Part shown: piece after piece, positions 1 to 5,831 of the stretch
How the letters are laid out: each line of letters starts with the position of its first letter
Numbering within the stretch: position 1 is the first letter of the stretch
Source of the DNA: Opitutia bacterium UBA4654
GTDB taxonomy: Bacteria > Verrucomicrobiota > Verrucomicrobiia > Opitutales > Intestinicryptomonadaceae
Length of the DNA stretch: 9,746 nt
Assembly (NCBI GenBank): GCA_002405555.1
Contig: DHMA01000015.1
Location: 1 to 9,746, forward strand
Direction: 5' to 3'
Position numbers and translations under genes: made by a program
Notes under the pieces: generated by a model
Database searches by the model: none
What the model was told of the DNA's origin: nothing
What the model saw: the letters and a program-made list of their open reading frames with translations, nothing else

Positions 1-1
1 T

Positions 2-352
2 TGTGCCGACACATTGTTCGCAAGAACAATTTTTGAATTGGTTGAGAACGAAATACCCCTTGCAGGCAAGGATTACATCAATATTTTGGACTCAATTATA
101 GCAATCGTTTCATCAGAAAGGGACAGTTTGCAAAAAATACAAGACAGCAATAAGACTCTTTCCAATTTTATATCATTAGGTGAACGCGACATGAAGCTAC
201 GTATCATTTCGCGCGAACTAACTATGCTAGTTGGCGAAAATACTAAAGTTGATTTAAGCTCGATGAATATTTTACAAAAAATCGAAAGATTAACAACTCT
301 TATAGCAAATCTTGACTATATAAAGGCACATCTTTTCAAAATTTGTCAGTAG
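2..352 (+). CDS. C-terminal fragment of an unrecognised protein (5' end outside window)
   Basis: The frame is open from base 2 to a TAG at 350-352, so about 116 residues of a longer protein are probably visible. A TTG at 14 could be a start, but no ribosome-binding site can be judged so close to the edge. The protein looks mostly helical and rich in Leu, Ile, Lys and Glu, with heptad-like stretches such as ERDSLQKIQDSNKTLSNFI and a segment near the end (KIERLTTLIANLDYIKAH). This suggests a coiled-coil or helical-bundle C-terminus. I see no catalytic motif and do not recognise the family. It is the only convincing plus-strand gene in the window, is visibly AT-richer than the minus-strand operon, and overlaps the end of that operon by 7 bases. 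A plus-strand terminator follows at about 415. It may be host sequence next to a prophage, or a separately expressed cargo gene. Confidence 0.5.
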   Translation, partial: CADTLFARTIFELVENEIPLAGKDYINILDSIIAIVSSERDSLQKIQDSNKTLSNFISLGERDMKLRIISRELTMLVGENTKVDLSSMNILQKIERLTTLIANLDYIKAHLFKICQ

Positions 353-552
353 ACCCAAACAAGCCACCCGCCTTTGCCGTTCTGGATTTGGGTTCGGGTT
401 TTAAATCCATATCGAAGTGCTACCTTGCAAAAGTAGCACTTTTCTTTTTCAAACTCGATATAGACGCTCTGTTGTTTCCCGCAAATAGCTTTACATACGC
501 CTTTAATTTGCGCGGCTTTGGATTTCGGTCTTGGCGCGTCAACTATTTTCAT
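346..552 (-). CDS. Small unknown protein, last gene of the operon (68 aa)
   Basis: The start at 552 is chosen because the ATG overlaps the TGA of the DUF5131 gene (ATGA) and is preceded by GGGAGGCGGACAA, a strong ribosome-binding site. An in-frame ATG 15 bases upstream lacks this support. The product is basic, with cysteines at residues 20, 24, 39 and 42. The last two form a CxxC-like pair (KCYFCK), so metal binding is possible but unproven. I do not recognise the family. The first 40 residues fit the operon in codon use. The last 30 or so are encoded by a different-looking stretch that contains a plus-strand terminator hairpin and ends inside the convergent plus-strand gene. The tail may therefore reflect read-through into a junction sequence rather than a conserved C-terminus. 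Confidence 0.55.
   Translation of the reverse strand: MKIVDAPRPKSKAAQIKGVCKAICGKQQSVYIEFEKEKCYFCKVALRYGFKTRTQIQNGKGGWLVWVY
415..449 (+). terminator. Rho-independent terminator, plus strand
   Basis: AAGTGCTAC (415-423) and GTAGCACTT (433-441) form a perfect 9-bp stem with a 9-base loop. It can be extended by a G-U pair (414/442) and is followed by a T-rich run, TTTTCTTTTT. The T tract lies on the plus-strand 3' side, so it would terminate transcripts of the plus-strand gene that ends at 352. It sits within the coding sequence of the 68-residue minus-strand gene. Reading minus, no U tract follows the stem. Confidence 0.6.
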
Positions 553-1310
553 TTGTCCGCCTCCCATTTATTGTGCCACTTTGGGTATTCGCGCACGGTG
601 GTGGTGTATGCTTCATCTTCCCAAAAACTCCAATTTGCGCCGTGTTGCTTGAAGAAAAACGGAATGCCAAGTTTCCGACAATCAAAGAGCAGAGCGCCCG
701 CGTCTATTCCGCGAAAAGTTCTTGCGCGACTTTTGGCGCACCGCTCGCCTCCTACTATCACCCAATCAATTTTTTTTGCGTAGCGTGGGGTGATTCTGAT
801 TAAGTCGAGCAACGGCTCGCAGCTCAAAAACACTTTTACGCCAAGCCCGTCGAGGGCAGACATACGCTCGTTGAAACGCTCCTGATTTTCGACGGTAAAA
901 CCGAAGTGAACATTCGGCGGAATGTTGCTCTCGTAAGTTCTAAAATGATTTCTGAAATGTTGCGCCCGTTTCGTCAGAATCATAAAGCGGAGGTTTCCGC
1001 ATTCTCCAAAGAGCCGCCATAACGAAAGCCTGATTCCGTCAGAAACGTTTCCGTCGAAAAAGTCCGACATCGAATTGACAAACACTGTTTCGACAACGTG
1101 CCGACGCTTCGCCGAAGCGTTGAGCTTGCGCACCTCTTCGATTGCCTTCTCAAACCTAAAATGGCGGAGCTTGTCATCGCCCCAACAATCCACCTTAAAA
1201 CGCCTTGCAATCGCCCGCGCATAGCAGTTTTGGCAGGCTTCCGAAACCTCCGTGCAACCCCACCAAAAATTGACGGTATGGTCGCACCACTCGATTTTAG
1301 TATTTTTCAT
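549..1310 (-). CDS. Phage Gp37/Gp68 family protein (DUF5131), three-cysteine protein
   Basis: This 253-residue protein matches the Gp37/Gp68 family along its whole length. Near the N-terminus is KIEW...VNFWWGC, then the cysteine cluster C19-x6-C26-x2-C29 followed by YA. Next come VFVNSMSD (77-83), ILTKR (111-115), FTVENQ (138-143), FLSCEPLL (161-168), VIVGGE (184-189) and a C-terminal GIPFFFKQHG. These are the family's hallmark blocks. The cysteine cluster and blocks resemble radical-SAM-type folds, and the family is often annotated that way, but its reaction and substrate are not established. The start at 1310 is preferred over an in-frame ATG at 1340: it makes an ATGA overlap with the Lar-like gene and has the strong site AAAGGAGGCGCGGA. 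Length and motif set look complete, so I see no sign of decay. It probably acts in the cytoplasm on nucleic acid or a nucleotide, which is inference from its neighbours. Confidence 0.9.
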   Translation of the reverse strand: MKNTKIEWCDHTVNFWWGCTEVSEACQNCYARAIARRFKVDCWGDDKLRHFRFEKAIEEVRKLNASAKRRHVVETVFVNSMSDFFDGNVSDGIRLSLWRLFGECGNLRFMILTKRAQHFRNHFRTYESNIPPNVHFGFTVENQERFNERMSALDGLGVKVFLSCEPLLDLIRITPRYAKKIDWVIVGGERCAKSRARTFRGIDAGALLFDCRKLGIPFFFKQHGANWSFWEDEAYTTTVREYPKWHNKWEADK

Positions 1311-1618
1311 TCCGCGCCTCCTTTCAACGCATTTGCGCACTTTTCAATGATTGCCTGTTCGATTTCGGGCAATTCGCGGGCTCGTGGGTAGCGGTCGCGG
1401 AACATTCGGCGGATTGCGTCCAACTCGGCGGGCGTAAACGTCGGCTCAACGCGGTTGTTCCACGCGTCAATTGCCTCATCTGTGTCTCGAAAGGCTTTTG
1501 TTTTTACTCCGCATTCCAAGCATTCGAGCCACGCGTCATCATCACAAACGCCGCAAGCCTTGTAGAGGTAAATGTTATTGCTTCCGCAGAACGGGCACGG
1601 TTTTAGTTTATTGCTCAT
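1307..1618 (-). CDS. Lar-like (restriction alleviation) zinc-ribbon protein
   Basis: This 103-residue protein begins with a zinc-ribbon signature typical of Lar-family phage proteins. It has LKPCPFCG (residues 5-12), a second pair CLECG (33-37), an extra C22/C25 pair, and the conserved WNNR (53-56). Lar of the Rac prophage moderates type I restriction, but many Lar-like proteins have no tested function, so antirestriction is a family-based guess. Residues 58-103 form a separate charged helical tail (FTPAELDAIRRMFRDR and onward) not required for the zinc ribbon, so the protein is longer than a minimal Lar domain. The ATG at 1618 overlaps the TGA of the methyltransferase-like gene and follows AAGGAGGTAGTGAA. 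The gene is translationally coupled on both sides, between the N6-MTase homologue and DUF5131. That position fits a role with DNA modification or restriction. Confidence 0.8.
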   Translation of the reverse strand: MSNKLKPCPFCGSNNIYLYKACGVCDDDAWLECLECGVKTKAFRDTDEAIDAWNNRVEPTFTPAELDAIRRMFRDRYPRARELPEIEQAIIEKCANALKGGAE

Positions 1619-2301
1619 TTCACTACCTCCTTACTGTTTGTCAATTTGTCCGCAAAATTTATCAAAAACGACAGCGTCGGGCGGCAGCATCTAAGCTCCA
1701 TTTTAAGAGTGTCGCCCGTGTAAATGACGGCTGGTATATCGAGGAGTGTGCACTGGATATACGCCATCTTCACACATTTGTCGTCGATGTCGTTTGCTAC
1801 GAAATAAAAATCTCGACTACTTAATCCGACAGCCCGCAAACGCTCCGCCGTGGCGATGATAATAGCGCCGCCGCCGCACGCGGGTTCTTGAATTACAAGC
1901 GGCAATTTTTGCGGCTTAAAATCGTCGGGTATCATTATTTTTGCGAGCAGCTCGCAAAGTCCGAATGGCGTGAAGCATTGCCCCTTGCGGTTTTTCTCCA
2001 AGCCCCCGATATAGCTTGCAAATTCGCCGAGAAAATCACCTCTAAATTCCGAAAGCGCAGTTGTCAGTATTCCCAATGCCCGCGAATATTCGCTTGGATT
2101 TTTCGACGCGTTTTTTTCGCGCATATACGCGGCTTCGACTTCTTCGTCATATGCGTCAAAAAACCGATTGTTCGCCTGTTCGAGCGCTGCCGTAAGCATA
2201 TTTAAAAACCGCGTAAAACATTCGCCGCGCGACATCGACAAGTTCTCCGCCGCCACAAAACACTTTTCGAGTTCGGCAAAGTGTTTTTTATAAACGCTCA
2301 T
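1615..2301 (-). CDS. N-6 DNA methylase homologue, apparently lacking the catalytic NPPY motif
   Basis: The 228-residue product has an N-terminal helical region (about 1-105), then the entry motif of N6-adenine methyltransferases, GQCFTP (107-112). The SAM-binding motif I, EPACGGGA, is at 139-146 and the acidic strand NDID at 170-173. A further conserved block, VKMAYIQCTLLDIPA, follows. After GDTL only some 30 residues remain, and no NPPY/NPPF/DPPY motif is visible. SAM binding is likely, but base methylation is doubtful. Short phage relatives that end at this point are known to me, so this may be the native form of a subfamily rather than a broken gene. The ATG at 2301 follows AAGGAGGCAAAAG and overlaps the ASCH gene by 14 bases. 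A decoy or inhibitory role against host restriction-modification is possible but is inference. Confidence 0.8.
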   Translation of the reverse strand: MSVYKKHFAELEKCFVAAENLSMSRGECFTRFLNMLTAALEQANNRFFDAYDEEVEAAYMREKNASKNPSEYSRALGILTTALSEFRGDFLGEFASYIGGLEKNRKGQCFTPFGLCELLAKIMIPDDFKPQKLPLVIQEPACGGGAIIIATAERLRAVGLSSRDFYFVANDIDDKCVKMAYIQCTLLDIPAVIYTGDTLKMELRCCRPTLSFLINFADKLTNSKEVVK

Positions 2302-2683
2302 CTTTTGCCTCCTTAAAATCTGTCCACCGGATAACGTTAAATTCGCTTTCCTCGTCGCCGTATTTTTCGGCGAAAAATTGCCAAAATTGGCACAAATTGT
2401 TAAATCCGTCCATTATCGCAATTAGTTCGAGGTCGTCATCGCAAATGCTCAAAACTCCGAGCGGAGTTTTAATCCAAGCCCGTCGTGGCACAGTAAGCAA
2501 ACATATCGGCGTAATGCTCTCCACGACCGCCTCGCCAAGCTTGCGGCACTCTTTTAAACCCGTGTACAAGGTGAGCTTGTCGCCCACCTTGACGTTTTCC
2601 CATTTCGGCGAGGCGCGGCGGATAGTCTGCCGCTTTTCGCCCGAAAGGATTTTGTCGATAAACACGGTAAAATTGACGTTCAT
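2288..2683 (-). CDS. ASCH-domain protein
   Basis: This 131-residue protein carries the ASCH signature near its N-terminus: FIDKILSGEKRQTIRR (8-23, containing the G-x-K-x-x-T-I-R type motif), then WENVKVGDKLTLYTGLK and a strand EAVVESI. ASCH is a PUA-like beta-barrel fold. Members bind RNA or nucleosides, and some small ones hydrolyse modified nucleosides such as N4-acetylcytidine. Which applies here cannot be told. The start at 2683 is taken because it gives an ATGA overlap with the preceding gene and has GAAAGGCGGTAAA just upstream; an ATG 48 bases earlier lacks these. The C-terminal half (WQFFAEKYG, FNVIRWTDF) is typical of phage versions. Its place in the cassette suggests handling of nucleotides or RNA during infection. 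Confidence 0.75.
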   Translation of the reverse strand: MNVNFTVFIDKILSGEKRQTIRRASPKWENVKVGDKLTLYTGLKECRKLGEAVVESITPICLLTVPRRAWIKTPLGVLSICDDDLELIAIMDGFNNLCQFWQFFAEKYGDEESEFNVIRWTDFKEAKDERL

Positions 2684-3039
2684 TTTACCGCCTTTCTCTT
2701 TGTAGTATTTGCGCGTCGTTTTTTCGCGCAAGTTGCCTTGCCGTCAGACAGTTTTGCACCAACTACTATTTTTGTGGAAACTGGTACTTCGTTAGTACTT
2801 GGTACGTCGGATTCAATTTTGTTAAAAGAGAATTTGGCAAATATGCTTTTCCAAACGTTGACCATTAACATAACATCGTCTCTATCCGCAGGCTCGCCTT
2901 CGTGGATTTTAAGCGAACCCAACACATCGCCTTTGTTGTCGCTCCGAACAAGGTATATTTCGGTCTCGTGCTCGCTCGTCGCCACCTTGAAGTAATACGG
3001 GCAGCCCTCCGCCTCAACTCTGTAAGTCTCGTATTTCAC
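2680..3039 (-). CDS. Unknown phage protein with a basic C-terminal tail
   Basis: The gene begins with GTG at 3037-3039, six bases or so after the MazG-like stop, with GAAAGGTAG as ribosome-binding site. Residues 1-65 look like a small beta-rich domain (YRVEAEGCPYYFKVATSE, then ETEIYLVRSD). A serine/threonine- and valine-rich linker follows, and the tail ends in many Lys and Arg residues (KKRRANTTKRK). Such a tail suggests nucleic-acid contact, which is inference. I recognise no family. Its last base pairs overlap the ASCH start as ATGA, so the two are translationally coupled. Confidence 0.65.
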   Translation of the reverse strand: MKYETYRVEAEGCPYYFKVATSEHETEIYLVRSDNKGDVLGSLKIHEGEPADRDDVMLMVNVWKSIFAKFSFNKIESDVPSTNEVPVSTKIVVGAKLSDGKATCAKKRRANTTKRKAVK

Positions 3040-3045
3040 TGTGCT

Positions 3046-3354
3046 CTACCTTTCGTCGCCATATCCGCCAAGCTCGCCGCGTTCGGCGCGGCTGCGGAGT
3101 TTGAGGTTGTTGACTCGCGCCACGTCTTCGAGCGTGTAGCCCAATTTTTTTGCCGCCATAGCAACGTACCAGAGCACGTCGCCGAGCTCCTTCATCGCGG
3201 CTTTGTCGTCGAACTCGCCGTCGCGGATAAGCTTCTTGACCTTGCCCGCAAATTCGCCCGCCTCGGACGCAAGCCCGAGCGCAAGATAATTCAGATTATC
3301 CGATGTCGGCAGCAGTGTTTCCGCCGCCCTGCTTTGATATTCGTTTAAATCCAT
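3046..3354 (-). CDS. MazG-like nucleotide pyrophosphohydrolase
   Basis: This 102-residue protein has the two metal-binding halves of the all-alpha MazG/dUTPase-like superfamily: SEAGE (E31 and E34 in LASEAGEFAGKVKK) and ELGDVLWY (E56 and D59). The order and spacing fit single-domain MazG-like proteins, which use Mg2+ to cleave nucleoside triphosphates to the monophosphate and pyrophosphate. The start at 3354 has a moderate site, AAAAGGACAAACAT. In phages such enzymes are thought to adjust nucleotide or alarmone pools; the exact substrate is unknown here. It follows the replication protein by 21 bases and opens the accessory half of the operon. All four acidic ligands are present, so it should be active. 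Confidence 0.88.
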   Translation of the reverse strand: MDLNEYQSRAAETLLPTSDNLNYLALGLASEAGEFAGKVKKLIRDGEFDDKAAMKELGDVLWYVAMAAKKLGYTLEDVARVNNLKLRSRAERGELGGYGDER

Positions 3355-3375
3355 ATGTTTGTCCTTTTTTTAATG

Positions 3376-4173
3376 TTATTTGGTTTTAAAAACGTACTTG
3401 TACAGCTTGTCGTTTCGGTTGCGCAGGCGGTCGAATACGCCGTTGTCTTCCGCCCATTTTTTCAGGGCTTCCGAGCCTCTTGGGTCGCCCTCGTAGTCGC
3501 CGAGATTGCGACCCTCGATGTACTCAAACGCCCTTTCGAGCGAGTACTCGTCCGCGATAACGCTTTGCGCTTTCGGTCTGCCGTCGAAAGCGCCTTTTTT
3601 GGCTTTCCAACGGCGTAGGGCGGTTGCAAGGTTGGTGATAGCCTGCCCGTTGCCGTAGGTCCATTCGCCGTCGTAATGCTCGAAAAACGCCTTGCAGTCG
3701 GCTTCGGAGAGCGCAACGCTCGGGTCTTTCGCCGCCGCCAAGACCTCCTCGAAAGTAAACCCGTCCTCGCGTACGCGCGGTGAGGGAGATATTTCCGATT
3801 CATCTTCTTCTTCACGCCGACACCCGCCCGACACTTGACCGACATTTGACCGCCAACCGTCGGGCATCGGCGGGTACTTTGATTTCGCCGCGCGGACGCG
3901 TTGGTTGAAATTGTTGATTTGCAGAAAAGTTCCGTTCTCGGCTTTGTAGCTCACGAGCAGTCCGGCAGCCTCGCACTCTTGGAGGCAACGGGAAATGTCG
4001 GGTAGTCTTGTTTCGCGGAGAGGAAACAGTTCTGCTTTAAGAATCAGCGGTCTTGCGTCGTAGCGCCCGAAATCGTCGGCTTTGTTCCAGAGACGGCGGA
4101 AGAACACCTCCGCGAGCAGCGACAGGCTGTTCATCACGTCGTCTTTCGAAAAATCCGGAATCATTCGGTTCAT
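3376..4173 (-). CDS. Phage replication initiation protein (N-terminal winged helix)
   Basis: Residues 1-95 match the winged-helix domain found at the N-terminus of many phage replication proteins (DnaD/O-type). LWNKADDFGRYDARP (28-42) is followed by KAELFP, a helix LQECEAAGLLVSY and a strand ending in FLQINNFNQRVR. A low-complexity linker rich in Glu, Ser and Arg follows (about 95-135). The C-terminal part (about 136-265) contains FFEHYDGEWTYGNGQAITNL and RRWKAKK, seen in such proteins as a helicase-loader or DNA-binding region. No Walker ATPase motif is present, so it is not a DnaC-type loader by itself. The expected role is origin recognition and recruitment of the host helicase. The start at 4173 follows AAAAAGGCGCGGCG, which overlaps the SSB stop codon, so translation is probably coupled to SSB. 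Confidence 0.8.
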   Translation of the reverse strand: MNRMIPDFSKDDVMNSLSLLAEVFFRRLWNKADDFGRYDARPLILKAELFPLRETRLPDISRCLQECEAAGLLVSYKAENGTFLQINNFNQRVRAAKSKYPPMPDGWRSNVGQVSGGCRREEEDESEISPSPRVREDGFTFEEVLAAAKDPSVALSEADCKAFFEHYDGEWTYGNGQAITNLATALRRWKAKKGAFDGRPKAQSVIADEYSLERAFEYIEGRNLGDYEGDPRGSEALKKWAEDNGVFDRLRNRNDKLYKYVFKTK

Positions 4174-4185
4174 CGCCGCGCCTTT

Positions 4186-4644
4186 TTAAAAGGGGATTTC
4201 GTCTTCCGCCTGCGTATCCTCGGCGGACGGCGCGGGAGCTTTCGGCTTCATATTGCCGTCTTTTGCAATGATAAAATCGACATAGCCGCGACTGTTCATT
4301 TCGAAGCGTCCGCGAAATTCCACCGCGTCGTCCTTTAAGAACTGATACTCGCGCTTGTTCGTCCAAGCTATGCAGTTCGCAAAATACGAATTGTTTACGG
4401 GCTTCGACATTTTGACGTTTATGCGCGTCATATAGCCCACATCCCCGTTTCGCTTTTGAAACGCCTTGCATTCCGCGTCTTTCATCACAACGCCACTGAT
4501 GATGAAGTCGTCGGAAAAATTCACGTCGGGCGCGTTCGAATAATCGACGCGGCTTACAGGTCCGCCGCCGAGCGCGTCGAACGCGTCGGCAAGCCGCCTG
4601 AACAGCCTTGCGATGTTTTGGTATTGGTCGATATGCTCTCCCAT
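4186..4644 (-). CDS. ssb: Single-stranded DNA-binding protein
   Basis: This 152-residue protein ends in EDEIPF, the acidic tip with terminal IPF by which SSBs bind partner proteins. It is preceded by a disordered Pro/Ala/Glu tail (KPKAPAPSAEDTQAE). The OB-fold lies at about 45-130 (FIISGVVMKDAE, MTRINVKMSKP, YFANCIAW, VEFRGRFEM, GYVDFIIA). It coats single-stranded DNA during replication and RecT-mediated annealing. Unusually, about 45 residues containing a helical stretch (YQNIARLFRRLADAFDAL) come before the OB-fold, whereas most SSBs begin with it. The ATG at 4644 has AAAGGAGTAGTT upstream and lies two bases after the DUF2800 stop, so no shorter start is favoured. The order nuclease, SSB, replication protein is usual in phage early operons. 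Confidence 0.85.
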   Translation of the reverse strand: MGEHIDQYQNIARLFRRLADAFDALGGGPVSRVDYSNAPDVNFSDDFIISGVVMKDAECKAFQKRNGDVGYMTRINVKMSKPVNNSYFANCIAWTNKREYQFLKDDAVEFRGRFEMNSRGYVDFIIAKDGNMKPKAPAPSAEDTQAEDEIPF

Positions 4645-4646
4645 AA

Positions 4647-5831
4647 CTACTCCTTTACTTTGAGGCTTGGGGCTTTCGCCGAATACTCAATCAGCCCGCG
4701 CTCTTTCAACGCCTTTCCGAACGCCTCGGCGAGTGCCTTTTTTGTGATTTTCGCGTCGGGGTTCGCCGCTTTCATTTCGGCGGTGAAAAACCTTTCGAGT
4801 TCGCCGATTTTGAATTGAACAAGCCGGCACAATTCGTCGTCGGTCAACTCGCGTCCGAGCTTTTCCTCGACCACGCGCAACGCGCCGAGCGTGTCGGGAA
4901 TCGAGCGAATCGGCGAATTCGGCGCAAAATACAAACCCGTTTCCAAATCGGGATTTTCCGACACCACTTCGCCGCATTTTTTCACGATGTCAGCGCACAT
5001 CTTGCCTACGAACTTCGCCTTTTCGAAAACCTCGCGCACATTGTCGGGCGTGATTTCAAACCCCTTTGCCACAAGCGCGGATTCGTCGTCCATAACTTTC
5101 TGCGCCGCCGCGCAGCGGTACTTGCTTTCGCAAAACTTGCACCAGTAGCCGACCGACTGCTGCGGATTCTCGCCGTACAACGCCGCAAAACAGGCTTCCT
5201 TGATTGCCTGCGTCGCGGTTTTGAGGTCTTCGAGTTCGTAGACCGCCGCCGTTATGCGCCGCTCCGCGCTCTCTGCTCTCGGCTGGATTATGTAAACATC
5301 TACTGCTTCCACGTCGTATTCCCGCCAAACGAGAGCCGCCATTGCCGCAAGCTGCATATTCCGCTCGGCAGGCTCCACATACCCGCGCCCGAACTTGTAG
5401 TCGATTACAAACGCGCGGTTTCCGCCGAAGCCTATGTAGTCGCCCTTGCCGCTCATCAACAGCTTGCCGTCGAGCGTCTCCAATTCGAGTCGGCGTTCCG
5501 CGTCGGTGTCATATCTGCCGTACTTGGCTTTAAAGTGCTTTTGTATCTCCGCCAGCTTTTCAAGCGCAAACTCGACGGCCGACATCTGTTCGGGAGTCAG
5601 CGTTGCCTCGATTCTCTTGCGTTCCTCCTGCGCCTCTTCGTCGGTAGGATACGCCGCAAGCTCGCAGACTTTGTGCAACAGCGTACCCTCCGCCGCGACC
5701 TCCGAAGAGGGCTGCGGAAGCTCGCCTTGGTTGAGCCTGAAACTCGCGGGGCAGTGGAATATGCGCGTCATCTTGGACGCGGACGGAAGCCCGCCCCGCG
5801 CCAGATTTTCGATTGCGTTTTCGCCGCTCAT
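4647..5831 (-). CDS. DUF2800 PD-(D/E)XK nuclease, Cas4/RecB-like, RecT partner
   Basis: The 394-residue product fits DUF2800, a phage family of RecB/Cas4-like nucleases. GLPSASKMTRIFHCPAS places Cys27 in the usual CP motif, and EGTLLHKVCE gives the motif His53. GKGDY (D131), then IDYKFGRG (D144, K146) and Q160 form the PD-(D/E)XK active site. CKFCESKYRC supplies Cys231, Cys234 and Cys240, which with Cys27 match the four-cysteine iron-sulphur site of Cas4 and AddB. The C-terminal third (about 270-394) is charged and helical. The start at 5831 makes an ATGA overlap with recT and has GGGAGGCGCGAA; the ATG 60 bases upstream is not needed. The role is probably a 5'-3' exonuclease that makes single strands for RecT, as RecE does. 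That pairing is inferred from adjacency. All catalytic residues are present. Confidence 0.88.
   Translation of the reverse strand: MSGENAIENLARGGLPSASKMTRIFHCPASFRLNQGELPQPSSEVAAEGTLLHKVCELAAYPTDEEAQEERKRIEATLTPEQMSAVEFALEKLAEIQKHFKAKYGRYDTDAERRLELETLDGKLLMSGKGDYIGFGGNRAFVIDYKFGRGYVEPAERNMQLAAMAALVWREYDVEAVDVYIIQPRAESAERRITAAVYELEDLKTATQAIKEACFAALYGENPQQSVGYWCKFCESKYRCAAAQKVMDDESALVAKGFEITPDNVREVFEKAKFVGKMCADIVKKCGEVVSENPDLETGLYFAPNSPIRSIPDTLGALRVVEEKLGRELTDDELCRLVQFKIGELERFFTAEMKAANPDAKITKKALAEAFGKALKERGLIEYSAKAPSLKVKE

Noticed and set aside
383..409. Possible tRNA-like T-arm (GGTTCG within an inverted repeat TGGATTT/AAATCCA)
   Set aside because: The loop is too long, and no acceptor, D or anticodon arms can be found around it on either strand.
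980..1222. 80-residue minus-strand ORF inside the DUF5131 gene
   Set aside because: It is an alternative frame of a well-conserved gene, with no start signal and a biased Arg/Ser composition.
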